From Trissonchulus latispiculum (Eukaryota > Nematoda > Enoplea > Enoplida > Ironidae): a DNA stretch of 64,000 bases. Under the pieces are notes generated by a model, which saw only the letters and a list, made by a program, of their open reading frames with translations, had not been told where the DNA came from and did not search any database. Below are positions 11,514-24,073 of the stretch, in pieces. The translations under genes were made by a program, and so were the position numbers. Position 1 is the stretch's first letter. Every line of letters starts with the position of its first letter. The stretch covers positions 1-64,000 of the forward strand of contig JASAND010030275.1 of the NCBI GenBank assembly GCA_030248195.1, read 5' to 3'.

Positions 11514-13034
11514 GTTATACATACGTATATTATAGGGGGCGCGATAGCGCTCCCACTATAATATGGGTGTAAAAGGCTCAGCGCGGCCCTTAGAGACCCG
11601 TTCGAGCACCGTGCCTGCTAAATACTCAACCAAAATAGACAAATTTGGTATCGTTGGAATCAGCACGACGAGTACAACAAGTATCAAAAAAGTTTTGGTC
11701 AAAATTTTCAACTTTGAAAGTTTTCGCTTCCGGACAAGTTAGGTCCGTTTGTTTTTTTTTCCGTGAAAGTCACGCTTGGGGAAGCCGTTTTAGTCGAACT
11801 CAAAAACTGAACGATCTGGGCATTTTCAGCCGGTGAAGTTTGGTTTTTCTGAGAGTAGTATTTGTGTTAATGTACCTTTTGGACAATTTTTCGCTGTCCG
11901 GCCCGGCCGGCCACCTGTGCGGCCGGCCAAATGTGGCCTGACCGCTAAGATGGCCAAAAAAGGCCAATTTTGTGTCACGGCTACAGGGCCCAGGGAACAA
12001 GTTAGAGAGACGCGGCTTGTTGCATAAGAAACTTTGAGATGGGTAGCGTGTCATAACCGAGGCGATTTTCGATATCTGGCCGGGATCGTTCAGGCGGCCG
12101 GCCCAAAGTTGGTCCGGCCAAATGGCCATTTTGGAAAAATTTCTAAGTCCCAACTCCACAGAAAATAGTCAGAAATAGGCCTAAATATGCTGTTTTGGGC
12201 CATATAATGGGACGCATATCTTGCTGTACTGTTATGCAGCAACCATAGCACGCTGTCTGTAGACTTACTGTAAACGGTTAAACATATTAAACTTGGTGAT
12301 AATTGTGTCTGTAGTTAGGGGGAACTGTAGCTATGTTAGTTGGTGCACTCTCTAGCTTCCACCCTGCTGTATGTGCTGTCCTAAAACACAGCACCGTCGA
12401 TAACACGTTATTCATTTGTCACTGGCATTTGAAATTCTGCATACAGATAGTTTAGGACATGACAAACTATTATAGATAGGTTTCGTATACCTATTACGAT
12501 GTTACTATATGGTTGCGCTGTAGTAGAGTGCTGCAGAAATACAGCACGGCCTATAACTAGCTACAGATAACTTGCAATCGTCTGAAATTCTGCAGCCACG
12601 TGCAGAAGAGCATTGGAAATAATGCCGTATAAGTCTCCTTTTTTGGCAGTGACGTTTGCGTCTAGTTGCACTGCAGTAGAGGGGGAAGAGTACAGCTAAG
12701 AAAAGGAGTCAAATTCTGCAGCGTGCGATTAGCATTGGAAATCATGCCGTAAAGTATCCTTTTTGGCAGGACGGGGGTAGAGTGCTGCTGAAGTACAGCA
12801 TGGCTTATAACAAACTACAGATAACTTTGCAACTTTCTAAAATATTCTCATTTGTAGTGGATGAGCGTTTTTCTGGCAAAATCTTTGTACTTTGTAATTG
12901 GTACTTTTCAAGCTTCTTTGTTCTATGGCTTGGTTGACTGTTACGTAATCATTGGGGGAATTTTTAAAGTTTCTTTCATAAAGCTTTAACATTCTTGCTT
13001 AAGTTTTACTGAGAACCTTAAAAATGAAATAGGA
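11514..13034. other. Intronic or intergenic DNA with GGCC-rich palindromes and local repeats
   Basis: No exon is recognised. At 11895-12125 are GGCCGGCC-containing inverted words. At 12220-12840, blocks containing TACAGCA, CTACAGATAACTT and AGCATTGGAAAT recur imperfectly, suggesting an old duplicated element. Open frames here are short and lack protein-like features. Confidence 0.45.
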
Positions 13035-13384
13035 CAAGAATAAAAATGCTCCGATGGAGCATGAAAAATGCAATATGGGTGACACTGGGTTTTAAGCAGA
13101 CCGAGGACTAGGTTTTAAAACGTTAATATGGGAGGGGCAGGTTGTAAATGCCAGGAGGACTAGGTTAAAAGCGCACTAATATGGACCAGCTTCGCTGAAC
13201 AACCCATATTCGCGGGTACGCATGCTCCACTCCGCATTTGACCTTTATTGTCTGAAGTTCTAAATTCGTCAGCTTTCCAGGCGAGCTTGCTGATTTTGAA
13301 ATATTATGCTTTATATACTTCAAGCGTTTTATAGTGAGTTACCAGAGCGGAATTTGTGACACCAATTTTTACTGCATATATATA

Positions 13385-14644
13385 TAGCAAGCTTAACAAA
13401 AAAAATCACCCGAAATTTTAACAAAAAAAAAAAATCACCCCACCCTGACTCACAGGAAAGTCGCAGAGACCCAAATTTTTGCATGGTGATAGCCACACAT
13501 CTCGACATTACAGCCTGTGAGTTTGAGCCCCTAGGCCCTCTCCATGCGTTCAGGGCAGACCTTTAAGTGAGGGTACCCAAAAGTGACCTCAAAAACGTTC
13601 ATGACCGAAGTTCGAATTTCGGCTGCTATTTATATAGAGAGAAAACCCTAGGCAACCCATATTGTGCATGTGACATGTCCTGACTGTGGGCTATCGATAC
13701 ATATATAGAAGTTCCCAGTTGGACCTCTGTGTCGTCCTGGGGTGGGTGATTTTTTTTTGTTAAAATTTTAACAAATAAAAAATCATTTTTATGTTTTGTT
13801 ACTGATGTCAGAGCAGCAGCTAGAGCAAAACTAACGTCAAATTCGAGCTCAGCGACCTCGAAAACCCTTATATACGATGTTTTTGAGGTTGCCTGGCACT
13901 TCTGGTAGTCCAACCTGGTAACCAGCCGGGCCTGAACCGTCCGACGGTAAACGTGATCCCAGAAGTCAGTATTAGGCCATAGTTACCGAAAAACTAATGC
14001 CAGATTTGAATTCAGCGCCCTGGAAAACCTCCTAGGACATGTTTATAGCCACTTCGGACTGTCCAGTTGGTACCTGGAGGGTCCGGACGGGTCCAGCAGG
14101 GGTCACGTGACCGTGGGTCATACCCCACCAAAATATGAAGTTCTGAGTTTCTCTGCCAAAATGCCTGGAAATAGGTTATAATCACTCACAAACACGAAAA
14201 AACAACGTTTTAGCCTTTAAAACGGCACTTTAGAGCCACCAGACTTCATACTGGACGCTGTCGGGGGCCATCAGTGACCACTAAGACTTCGGCGGGGTCA
14301 GTTGCATCAGTTTGAACACTAGGTTAGCGGTTTTGGGTTCTAAATACGTTATTTAGTGTGCTCTATCCAAAACTGATCAGAAAAAGTTGCTGGCTGCTCT
14401 CTGGGATCCGATCCGCCACTGATTTTTTTGCTAACGGGTGATTTTTTGTTAAACCTTTAACAAAAAATCACACATTTTCGTCTACTGCAACTTACTGGTA
14501 GGTGGTAGAGCAATGAAACTGGGGTGGTTTTAAAGCTTAGCCCAAGACCTATCCATGGGTCCTCAAAGTAATCGATTTGGTTTAGTTTTGCGAAAGTTCC
14601 AGCCAAAAAACCGAATTTTGATTTTTTTTTTGTTAAGCTTGCTA
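13385..14644. mobile_element. TA-flanked element with TAGCAAGCTTAAC ends
   Basis: Ends are TAGCAAGCTTAACAAAAAAA and its inverse at 14622-14644, with TA on both sides, as in the Tc1/mariner group. Palindromic GGTGATTTTTTGTTAAA / TTTAACAAAAAATCA words lie near both ends (13400-13445 and 14435-14480) and at 13745-13785. There is no transposase, so it is non-autonomous. Confidence 0.75.
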
Positions 14645-14699
14645 TATTGTATTAAGTGTTGGATTATATGCATTAATTAAATTAATTAAATTAAGTTGT

Positions 14700-15170
14700 G
14701 TTGTAAGTTGTATTGTAGTTGTACGCCGCCTGGAAGTCTTTGAGCGGTCGTGCTTGCGCACCATCTTACGGATCAAGCGACGAGACCGTATCTGTAACGA
14801 CGAACTGTACCGACGCAGTATGCAAAGGACCCCAATCGCGGCTCGTATCCGAATGTCCCGGCTTCGATGGCTTGGACATCTGGCTAGAATGGATCCATCT
14901 CGGTTGGCGAGGATCCTTTTCTTTTCCCCTGTCCCTGGGCATTGGAGGAAGCCACCCGGTCGGCCGGCGCTATCCTGGAGACAGGTTGTGAAAGTGACCT
15001 CTGGGAACAATGGCCCCTACAGGCATGCAGGTTTCTTGTGGGACGATGTAATCAACGACCTGGCCCGAGACAGACGGCAGTGGCAAGAGGTGGTAGCGAA
15101 TGCTGGTATGGTTCCGGAGCCCTTCAGATTGCTGGTCCAGCGATGAAGAAGGCATAAGTGAAGTAAGTAA
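14700..15170 (+). pseudogene. 3' fragment of an RTE/BovB-like LINE
   Basis: The frame 14754-15146 encodes RLRWLGHLARMDPSRLAR, then GRPALSW and LARDRRQWQEVV before a stop. This is the usual C-terminal pattern of RTE-type and related LINE proteins after the RT domain. No RT core is present, so the copy is severely 5'-truncated. A GAAGTAAGTAAGT repeat directly after the stop is a typical simple-repeat LINE tail. It sits inside the foldback element at 13035-15704. Confidence 0.8.
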
Positions 15171-15447
15171 GTTGTATTGATTATGGAATGTTAAGTATTG
15201 CGAACACAACTAGATGTATATATATAGTAATAGCTGCAAAGTCGTGCCGACAAATTGTTAAACTGTTATTGAAGGATTGCCGCCAGCATTTTTGTCTGGA
15301 CAATTTCCGCGAATATGGGTTGTTCAGCGAAGCTGGTCCATATTAGTGCGCTTTTAACCTAGTCCTCCTGGCATTTACCCTGCCCCTCCCATATTTTAAT
15401 AGTCCTCTGTCTGCTAACCAGTGTCACCCCTCCCATATGATTGGTTA

Positions 15448-15611
15448 CAAGACTTTCATATGAAAACATTAGTGATTAAGAGCAATTGAAATGGTCACAG
15501 ACAAGTCACAGCCTCTGTCTGTCCATTTATCATTGAAAAAACCCAGTGTCAGATCTCTGCCCTGAAGTGTTAATCACTAATGCAAACAAATGGTTTCATA
15601 TGAAAGTCTTG
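15448..15611. repeat. Small foldback insertion
   Basis: CAAGACTTTCATATGAAA at 15448 is inverted at 15594-15611, and TTAGTGATTAA is inverted as TTAATCACTAA further in. The unit splits the right arm of the surrounding foldback element. Confidence 0.7.
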
Positions 15612-15704
15612 CCAAAGTCATATCACAGTCGCTCCAAAGAGGGATATTTGGCAGTGACGGGGCCCATTTCTTTGGCGTGTACGGTAGGAGCATTTTTATT
15701 CTTG

Positions 15705-16138
15705 TATATAGGGTCAATAGAGGTCGTACCCATTGAAGTCGATATATATTTTTTCTATTACACGAGGGAAACCCACCGGTCACTCCTTTTGGGTTGTATT
15801 TTATCAACACTCCAGTACAAAAAGTGCAAAATTTTGTCAAATGTTTTGTCAAAGTCCCCTCCTTTTCAGTAAATGTTTTGTCAAAGTCCCCTCCTTTTCA
15901 AAGTGTTGGAAGCGCCCCTAATGCACCGAAAAATCCTCATTAGCTTAATAGTACTGAGGAGTAAAGCCCACCATTGACCTGCTGGAAGCGGTTGCCAAAC
16001 TTGACACTCCAGACGGTCAAGTGAAACTTGGGTGAATCGGGCAGCAAAACCAATGACTGGAATGGATTCTCCCACCCAGATATCTTTATATATATATGTT
16101 ACGGGCAGATGGATAAATTGGACACTTCTGAAAGTGTC
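15705..16138. repeat. Repeat-rich spacer
   Basis: A 33-bp unit containing ATGTTTTGTCAAAGTCCCCT is tandemly duplicated at 15840-15901. Positions 15950-16085 match, inverted, the block at 19690-19800 (ACCGTCTGAGGGGTCAGG region and GAGAATCGATTCCC). No gene is seen. Confidence 0.5.
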
Positions 16139-17032
16139 CAGACAGATAGATAAATTATGCATGTGTGCAGACAGATAGATGAACTTGCATAATTATCGCA
16201 TTCTGTCCGGACAGATGAGTAAATTATCTGTGTGTCCAGAACAAGGTTGGACAGATGCGTAAATTTTTAAACTAAGAACTAACAGTGCAGAATATTTGTG
16301 TTTATATCTGTTGTTTAACTTCAGTATTGTTCGTCACTTTATTTTTTATAGTTTATGCATTGTTCTAAAGCTTGTTACTACATTTTATTAGCTTATATTT
16401 TAGTAAATTTTAAATGTGTTACTTGATTTAATTAATATTATATAGCATTTATTAGATATCGTTCCAATTATTGATCGCTATTGATAATTTATTTATTTGT
16501 TAAATAAATTTTAATTATATATTTTATGTACTTATTTGTGAAATTTTGGTGCCGTAATTTTAACGTAATTTAAAATGGAAACCAACGGTGAAACTAACAA
16601 GAATTAAATTTACATATATACGTTTTATGCTAACGTATAATTATTTATTTATATGCGTATTGCCTGATCTCTTTTTAATGGTAATTACATACAAATAAGT
16701 ACATAAAATAATTATTAAATTAAAATGTTATAATACATAAAATTAACAAAATCAAATAAAACATTTTGAAATTTAATCACGCAGAAAATTAATTTAAACA
16801 TAAGCTAATAAAACATAATAGCAAGCTTTAGAACAATGAATAAACTATTTAAAATAAAGTAAAGAATAATACTGAAGTTAAATAACTGCTATATATAAGC
16901 ACAAATATTCTCCATTAATAGTTCTTAGTTTAAAAATTTACGCATCTGTCCAACCTTGTTCTGGACACATAGATAATTTACTCATCTGTCTGGACAGAAT
17001 GCGATAATTGTAAGAATTTATCTATCTGTCTG
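16139..17032. mobile_element. Foldback element with CAGACAGATAGATAAATT ends
   Basis: The arms 16139-16541 and about 16690-17032 are inverted copies: CAGACAGATAGATAAATT against AATTTATCTATCTGTCTG at the outer ends, GACAGATGCGTAAATTTTTA in the middle, and ACAAATAAGTACATAAAAT near the loop. The arms differ at scattered positions. Several GACAGATNNNTAAAT units repeat directly within each outer arm. It is AT-rich and non-coding. Confidence 0.8.
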
Positions 17033-17111
17033 AATGATAATTTATCTATACTTAAGATATGAATGATAATTATTTGTTGGAACAGATATATATACACACA
17101 TATATATATAT

Positions 17112-17145
<34 letters not shown>

Positions 17146-17591
17146 GTGGTAGATTTGGGAAGTCTATATAATTATATCTTGAAAAATGAGTGAAGACTGA
17201 AGAATGAAGTGAAGTGAAGTGAAGTGTTGACATTCCGACCCAAAATTCCCCAGCTTAGGCGGCCAGTAAAAATGGTACTTACAAATTATCGGAAATCGAT
17301 TAAAGATTTTATAACTCCAATATATCTAGCATATATACTAATACATAGGTATAATTAGTTTACCCCATACAGCAGGAGGAGTTGTTCTTTGTTCTTGTTG
17401 CAGATTAGGCAATTTATTTGTTGCATTTATTTTTACATACATAACATTTACATTTTAGATAAAGAATGAGATCGCCAGGCGACAAAGCACCGTTTCTAAT
17501 TGTCAAAGACGTAGATATGCTATAGTCAGCAGCTATAGAGCTGTTCATAGAGATTTGTTCCTTTTGAAAGTACGATGAACTAGCTTGAATG
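17033..17591. other. Microsatellites and AT-rich DNA
   Basis: TA/CA dinucleotide runs lie at 17086-17146 and GAAGT pentamers at 17204-17225. No gene is seen. Confidence 0.6.
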
Positions 17592-17599
17592 TTATGTAT

Positions 17600-18450
17600 T
17601 AGGGTTGGTTTTTTTCCGGAAAAAAAGATTGCCGGAAAAAACCTTTTTTCCGATTTTATTTTTTTCCATTTTTTCCTTTTTTTCCGGTCACTCCAAAATT
17701 ATACAATGTGCTAAAAGTTAAGTTATTTCATGTTTTTGCATGCACAGAAGCAGTTTCCACGATATTTAGTAGCCCCATAAGGGGTAATGCAATAACACAA
17801 GCGCTTAGAAGGGTTCCACTATTGATTATAGGAATCAAATATTTTCAGAGGGTGACGCTGTAAAGCAAAGGACAGGTGACTTCTGTATACCTTGGCGGTT
17901 ATACCAGACCTAGTTTGCGGTTTTCGTAGGTAACGCACGTCGTAAAGTAAACAATTCCAGATATTTTAACAGTTTTGGTTGAACACTACAGTAGACTGTT
18001 AGGTATGGAATTATTAACTCTACCTGAGTTATGCAATCATTTTCACATTCCAAGAGAAATGTCAAATCCCAAATCCCAAAATTAGCTCAAATTCATGAAT
18101 ATCGTATTCTTATCTCATTAAACACTGTTTTTGATAGTTTCTTAATGCTCTGAGGTCATAAATTAACTTTCAGAACATGCCCCGAATATTTCTCCATTTT
18201 CTCCGATGCGTCAAAAAAAACCCAAATGCAATTTCGTGAGATTTGCATACCCCCACCTACTATGACCCACGGAAAAGGTTGTAAATAGTGTGAAATTGTT
18301 GGAAAAGCTCAGAAAACATGATATTTCATTGTAAAAATCGTCAAAATAACGTTAGGAATATTTTTCCATTTTTTCCACCCCATCGGAAAAAATGGAAAAA
18401 AACGGAAAAAAACCTTTTTTTCGAGTCCTTTTTTTCCGCGCCCATCCCTA
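17600..18450. mobile_element. hAT-like element with TTTTTTCCGG subterminal repeats (8-bp TSD)
   Basis: Ends are TAGGGTTGG (left) and, read inward from the right, TAGGGATGGGCGCGG. TTATGTAT flanks both sides (17592-17599 and 18451-18458). Clusters of TTTTTTCCGGAAAAAA-like words lie inside both ends. The 851-bp interior has no transposase. Terminus and duplication size match the hAT superfamily; its TAGGG-type ends resemble the element at 2997-3945. Confidence 0.88.
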
Positions 18451-18458
18451 TTATGTAT

Positions 18459-19690
18459 CATGGAGTCGCTGCAGCGACCTATATATATGAGTCCATTTCT
18501 GAGACATCGCCACCTGTATATACTTCCGGACCACCTTCAAAAATAGCTTTGATTCAAACTATCAGGAAGTCTACCAACCCAGCGTACAACTAAAGCCTCC
18601 ATACACGAGCAAGGTCAAATGGGTTAGCCTACGCCAGATTTTTGTCGTGCGTGGGTCCTTTAATGTTTGGTGGAGGGGCTTTCACTGGGTATTTGCTTCA
18701 GCCCCTTTTTATATGGGTACACGCACGCGCGCAGAATTTGTTATTTATTTAGTGTTTAATTACAGTCAGAAGAATTCATTCAAATACAGGAGAAGCAAAT
18801 TCAATTTGATGAACAAGTATAGTAAGGGGGAAAAATGGGAAAACGGGAAGTTATGGGGAAAGAGTCCCCTCCTTTTGGGATGAATTGGCGCAGCATGGAG
18901 GCCGCACTGGAACCAGATATGATGGGGCTCGTGGGCCTGATGATATTGCACCGCTCCCCCCGGGCGCGGGGGGCAGAGGGGGGGAAAACCCTCGGCGGAC
19001 CCTATTTCCATCATTCATAGATATTTGGTAAGGTTACCGGGTCGCGGTAGCGACCCCTATAATATGAGTCAAAACGCCCCAATGACAGCCTTCAGAGGCG
19101 CTGCGCAGAGGCTGCGCAGATTCCTGCGCAGATCCTGCGCAAATTTTGTGCGCAAAAGAAAGTCCGTGTCGAGTTTAGTATAATTGGAAAATTTCATCCC
19201 CCTAACACTTACCGTTAAAAAGTTGCACCCGCCGGCAGTTATGCCGGCGATGTTTTTTTTCCGGTGTCTCCGTTTTACCCTCGTATGTCACCATTTTGTA
19301 GCCTCTTTCACAGGATGTAGCGAGGTTCAGACCCCTATTGCGGTATATCATCAATATATATAGGTTACTGACTTTCGATATATGTGGTCGCCGCCGCGCC
19401 GCAGCGCCACAGTGGCGCCACAAAGTCGGCTCAGAACGTCGAAATGGCCAAAAGTATGCCTGGGATTAGCTTCTTTCCAGCTCTTTGTGCAAATACAAAC
19501 CAGACAAGTTATATATGGTTGATAAGGACATATATCCGGATTATGACGTTTGAAGTCGGATTTTTGATATGTTGCGCCACAGCGCCACAGTGGCCCGCCA
19601 AAGTTGGTGAATGTTGGGTCCGACTTTGAACTTAGTTTTTTCGCTTATTTTTCAAGAGAGACTTCTCAAATCTTGCATACAAAGGTTTTT
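18459..19690. other. Low-copy spacer with GC-rich short repeats
   Basis: CTGCGCAGA words repeat at 19100-19135. GCGCCACAGTGGC-type words occur at about 19402-19420 and 19574-19595. TATAGGGGTCGC-type words occur at 18470-18490 and 19040-19060. Open frames are short and unrecognised. Confidence 0.45.
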
Positions 19691-20105
19691 TGGGACGGAG
19701 AATCGATTCCCGCTATCAGTTTTGCTGCCCGAGTAACCCAAGTTGCTGGGTTGGTTCCACTTGACCGTCTGAGGGGTCAGGTCGGTAACCGCTTCCCGGA
19801 GGTCCATAGTAGGCTTTACAAAGCCCCTCAAAACTTTGTCTATAGGGGTTTTCTGGTGCGCCCAGCTCATTCCCGGTGTCCGTTTTGCCGTCTGACCCAC
19901 CCATCTTGCTGTGCTGGTTCCACTTTGCCGTCTGGGGGGTCCGGTCGGTACCGACTTTTGGGAACATCATATAGGACTGTACATAGCCTCTCAAAACATT
20001 GTCTATAGGGGTTTTCTGGTGCGCCCAGCTCATTCCTGGCATCCGTTTTGCCGTCTGACCCACCAATCTTGCTGTGCTGGTTCCAATTTGCCATCTGGAG
20101 GGTCA
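19690..20105. repeat. Tandem repeat, about 165-bp unit
   Basis: About two and a half units repeat the words GTCTATAGGGGTTTTCTGGT, GCGCCCAGCTCATTCC and GCCGTCTG with GGTCCGGTCGGTA. The open frames on both strands are repeat-encoded and not credible genes. A related block lies inverted at 15950-16085. Confidence 0.8.
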
Positions 20106-20690
20106 GGTCGGTGGGAGGTCATGGGGTCAAAAATGGAAATTTTCAAAAGTGGTCAAATTTGGTACCAAATGAAAGCCGTAAGCGAGCTGAGCAACTTTTG
20201 TCATAGAACTGCATGCTCAAAGTGGCTGCAGAGTGCTGTGGTGGGGTGGGGTGGGGACTTAGGCTTTTTGGTCAAAAATGAAATTTTTTAAAAGTGGTCA
20301 AATTTGTACCAAATGAAAGCCCTAAGCGAGCTGAGCAACTTTTGTTATAGAACTGCATGCTCAAAGTGGCTGTAGAGTGCTGTGGTGTGGTGGGGTGGGG
20401 ACTTAGGCGATTTTCGGTCAAAAATGAAATTTTTCAAAAGTGGTCAAATTTGGTACCAAATGAAAGCCCTAAGCGAGCTGAGCAACTTTTGTCATAGAAC
20501 TGCATGCTCAAAGTGGCTGTAGAGTGCTGTGCTGGGGTATGGGTGGGGTCTTAGGTGATTTTGGGTCGAAAATGAAAATTTTCAAAAGTGGTCAAATTTG
20601 GTACCAAATGAAAGCCCCAAGTGAGCTGTGCAACTTTTCTCATAAAAGTGCATGCCCAAAGTGGCTGTACAGTGCTGTGCTGTGCTGTGC
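20106..20690 (+). repeat. Tandem repeat, about 146-bp unit, four copies
   Basis: AAAAGTGGTCAAATTT recurs at about 20145, 20290, 20437 and 20584. Each unit also has ACCAAATGAAAGCC, GAGCTGAGCAACTTTT and CTCAAAGTGGCTG followed by a TGGGG-rich tail that varies in length. The motif GGTATCAAATGAAAGCCC in the tandem block at 39430-39780 is similar, so the two arrays may be distantly related. Confidence 0.9.
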
Positions 20691-20762
20691 TATTTAATGC
20701 ATATATAATGCTTAATGATTCTTTAACGCTTTTATGTCAACGACATGTAAAAAGTGGATAAA

Positions 20763-21589
20763 CAAGAAATAAAAATGCTCCTAAAGAGCAAAGAAAGGGA
20801 TATGAGTCCACATGGAACATGTAAAATGCTAAATATTGTCGGTTGTAAATTAAGAATAAGACAAGCATGTAAAATGCTAATATGAGTCTGGTGGGGTTGG
20901 AAAGTGCAGAAGACAAGTTTGTACACGCACCAATATGAGTGCATGCCAAATAGACTCATATTGGCATTCCGTAAAAAACGATAATGCATGCATCCATTGC
21001 GGAATTCTAACGTATATATTTCTACGCAGGAGTAAAGACGAATAAGTACGTAGCGTTATTGACGTCACATGGATATCCCAACCATGGTTAACATTGTCAA
21101 CTTTCCTCCTTAGGAAACTGTTAGACCGCTGTTACCTAGTCAACAATGCGCCGACGGGCGGATATAACATGTATAACATTTTTATTAAGCGTTTGTATAA
21201 CTCATGTATTCAGAGACTCAAAGTTAAATCTGATGTTAACTTTCGGGACATATATACGTTTATACGTGCGTAACCTGTGGAGCATCCTGTCATCCACCCT
21301 AAAACTACCCTGTCTCGTCTTGCTGTCATTACGTGAGTGATATGTAACCGAAATTTGCAACCACTTGCCTTCAGACTACTAATAATGCCAATATGAGTCT
21401 ATTTGGCATGCACTCATATTGGTGTGTGTACAAACTTGTCTTCTGCACTTTCCAACCCCACCAGACTCATATTAGCATTTTACATGCTTGTCTTATTCTT
21501 AATTTACAACCGACAATATTTAGCATTTTACATGTTCCATGTGGACTCATATTCCTTTCTTTTCTCTTTAGGAGCATTTTTATTTCTTG
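20763..21589. mobile_element. Foldback element with about 205-bp near-identical arms
   Basis: The arm 20763-20973 is inverted at 21385-21589. Outer ends are CAAGAAATAAAAATGCTCC and its inverse; inner ends are TAGACTCATATTGGCATT and its inverse. The arms look almost identical, so this copy is fairly young or gene-converted. The loop of about 410 bp has no recognised gene. A TA microsatellite follows the right end. Confidence 0.88.
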
Positions 21590-21605
21590 TATATATATAT
21601 ATAGA

Positions 21606-23314
21606 AGTCGGGAAAAAAACCAACCCGTAAGTGGTGGGGAAAAAACCAACCCCCCGTTTGGGCAATGGGGAAGAGCTATCGGGCTCAAATTTGGCGTGCA
21701 AGTTGGCAGGGCCCATCCCACCTAACACATGAAGTTTGAGCAAAATTGGACCACTTTTGAACATTTTTTAACATTTTGAAAATTTTGGCATTTTCGACCC
21801 CCCAAAAATTCAAAATTTGCCTGTTTTTGAAGGCCTGTAGAAAATTATCCTAGGTTTTTTTTTGGTCAAAAATAGCGTCGTTTGCAGAAATGAACAATAG
21901 TTTTGACGACGCCAAAATAAAAATGACGAAAGAATGACCAAGCCAAAATGTGGAAGTAGCACTCAAATTTAAAAAAAGAATGCAAAGTTTCTATTATGTT
22001 TTAACAGTGATTTTTAAAAAATTCTCAGATTTTGGGGGCTGTCGCCCCCAAACCCCTGCTCAATATGCTCACATGTCAACAAAAGTTCGCTCGCGCGAAT
22101 ACGCATATTTCCAAAGTTTTTACCAGATTTTTGGATAGAAAAAGCTTAAAATGTCGTGCGATTTTATTATTATTTGATTATTATTTTCGCTCAAAAAACT
22201 GTAAATTTTTAAAAATTTTCTTGTTTCTGCAAAATGAAAAGAATTAAAGATTTTGAGAATGATTTCATCTACAAAGGAAAAAATCTCTTCAACTTCTGGG
22301 GGGCTCCGCCCCCCAGACCCCCACACTGTATCGGGTTGTTCTCGTCATTGTTAATGCTCAAAGACATGGTATATACATACATTGACACCAGATATTATTA
22401 TATGAGTATGTAAGTTAGAATATATATTAGCGGGACAATGTGAAATATGAAGCACACACACCAACAATGTAAAATTCAACCTAAATTAGGAATATAACCT
22501 AAAATCAAAACAAAACTGCATTTATGCTGCAAAAATTTATTTTTGACGTTGGACAGATAAAAATGACGTTCAGAAAATAAAAATGACGAAAATTTGATGA
22601 AATCCGATTTTGAAAAAAAACGCTGAAATTATCCATAGTAGTTAGATAATAACTTTTAATAGTTTCTATGAGAACAACATGTGCTCTTTCCAAAAATGTC
22701 GGTCTCGTCTTCCTCCGCCGTTTGGCAAGCTACCAACAGAATTTTTAAAAAAATGGGAAAATAAAACCAAGGGGTGGGAAAGAACCAATTTTTGCTTTTG
22801 CTGCCAAACTCCGAAAAATGGTTATTAGTTGCTCAAAAGCCATTCACATAGCAAGTTTAATGCGTTCTTTCACGTGAACAGCTCAAAATTGCATTTGTAC
22901 TTCGCAATTTTGTGTTAGCCGGTAAAAACCTCATTTCGGCGGATCGACTGTTTGACTCAGCTAAAGTGGTCAAAATGTACTCTGGGACAAAGAAATACGC
23001 GAAAAAAACACTGAAACAACATTTATTTTATTTTATTTCATCGAATTTCAAAAGATTTACAAATGTTTGCAATTGCATCTTAACATAGAAACTGGCAATT
23101 TGATGAAACCTAGCCAGTTGATGCTGCAAATTTTGATGTTTGATTTTCTCACTTATTATAAGCAATATCGCAAAAATAACTGCAGATATGAAGTCAGCGA
23201 CGCCGATTGTACCTGCCGCATGCATAAAATCGCTAATATGAGTTACCCTTACCGAATATTGGGGTTGGTTCCCATCGGTTGGTTTTTTCCCGCCATTGGT
23301 TTTTTTACCCCGGC
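21606..23314. mobile_element. CGGGAAAAAACCAACC-ended element
   Basis: The left end carries two CGGGAAAAAAACCAACC-type words (21609-21655); the right end carries GGTTGGTTTTTTCCCG and a further TTGGTTTTTTTACCCC (23263-23314), in inverted orientation. The interior contains two copies of the G/C palindrome module (22032-22058 and 22296-22322). Repeated AAAATAAAAATGACG words occur at about 21912 and 22556-22590. No target duplication was fixed. It resembles the element at 25768-27270. Confidence 0.6.
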
Positions 23315-23348
23315 TAATTAACCGTTAGTTACTAATTAACGACAGGAC

Positions 23349-23415
23349 CTAGAGAGGCGATTTATATACCAAAATGACAGTCTAGAGAGGCGATTTATAT
23401 ACCAAAATGACAGTC
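23349..23415 (+). repeat. 33-bp tandem duplication
   Basis: A unit starting CTAGAGAGGCGATTTATATA is present twice in exact tandem, with a third partial start after it. Confidence 0.9.
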
Positions 23416-24065
23416 TAGAGAGGGCTTGATAACAAAACAATTTATAGCCGGATTGCTCCACGGAGTAGTTCTGCAGAGTCCAAAAAGTGACTACCTTGGT
23501 TTTTTCCTCGACCTCTATATTAAGCTTTCGCAAGGCTAAAGTTCAAATTAGACCCATCTGCAAAAGGGGGTTTGAAAATCGGATTTGTGCCAATTTTGTA
23601 TTTTTATTTGTATTTTTGTTTTGTTTTGGTCCATTTTTGAGCTATTTTTTCGACTTTCACCGATCTCGCTGATTTTTACACATTCATTGTCCAAACGGTG
23701 TATATTATAATGAATGTTTAAAATTAAAGTCGTAGGTCTTCCGGTTCCTCTCGAAATCTCACCTCAAAGTTGAGGATTCGTGTGTTAAGCATAGGCAGTG
23801 AAAAAGTTGCCATTTTTTCGAATGCGCCAAAAAATCTCCTGTCAAATATTGATGAATCTGGACAAATTTTACATTAAAATAACGCTGAAATGTTAAACTG
23901 CGGTATCTTGGAATTAGAAATTTAATTTAGGTCTTTGAAATTGAAATTAGATTAATTGTTAAAGGATTAAAATTTAACATGATGTTACATTCGTGTAAAG
24001 TTTTAATCCATCAAAAATTAATATTTTGACAGCGCGCGTCCAGCGTCTGGAGTTTATTTTGAGTG
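23416..24065. other. AT-rich spacer, no gene seen
   Basis: No protein-like frame, element end or RNA gene is recognised here. Confidence 0.5.
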
Positions 24066-24073
24066 CGCGCATC

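Larger units (their letters stand above)
13035..15704. mobile_element. Foldback element, CAAGAATAAAAATGCTCC ends, with nested insertions
   Basis: The left end CAAGAATAAAAATGCTCC is the reverse complement of the right end at 15687-15704. The inner arms also pair: 13066-13215 with 15313-15440 (for example TTCGCTGAACAACCCATATT). The core is filled by a TA-flanked element (13385-14644) and an RTE-like LINE tail (about 14700-15170); the right arm holds a small foldback (15448-15611). The ends resemble those of the element at 20763-21589. Confidence 0.75.

Noticed and set aside
19604..20291. Frames of 116-134 codons on both strands
   Set aside because: They lie on tandem repeats and are repeat-encoded.
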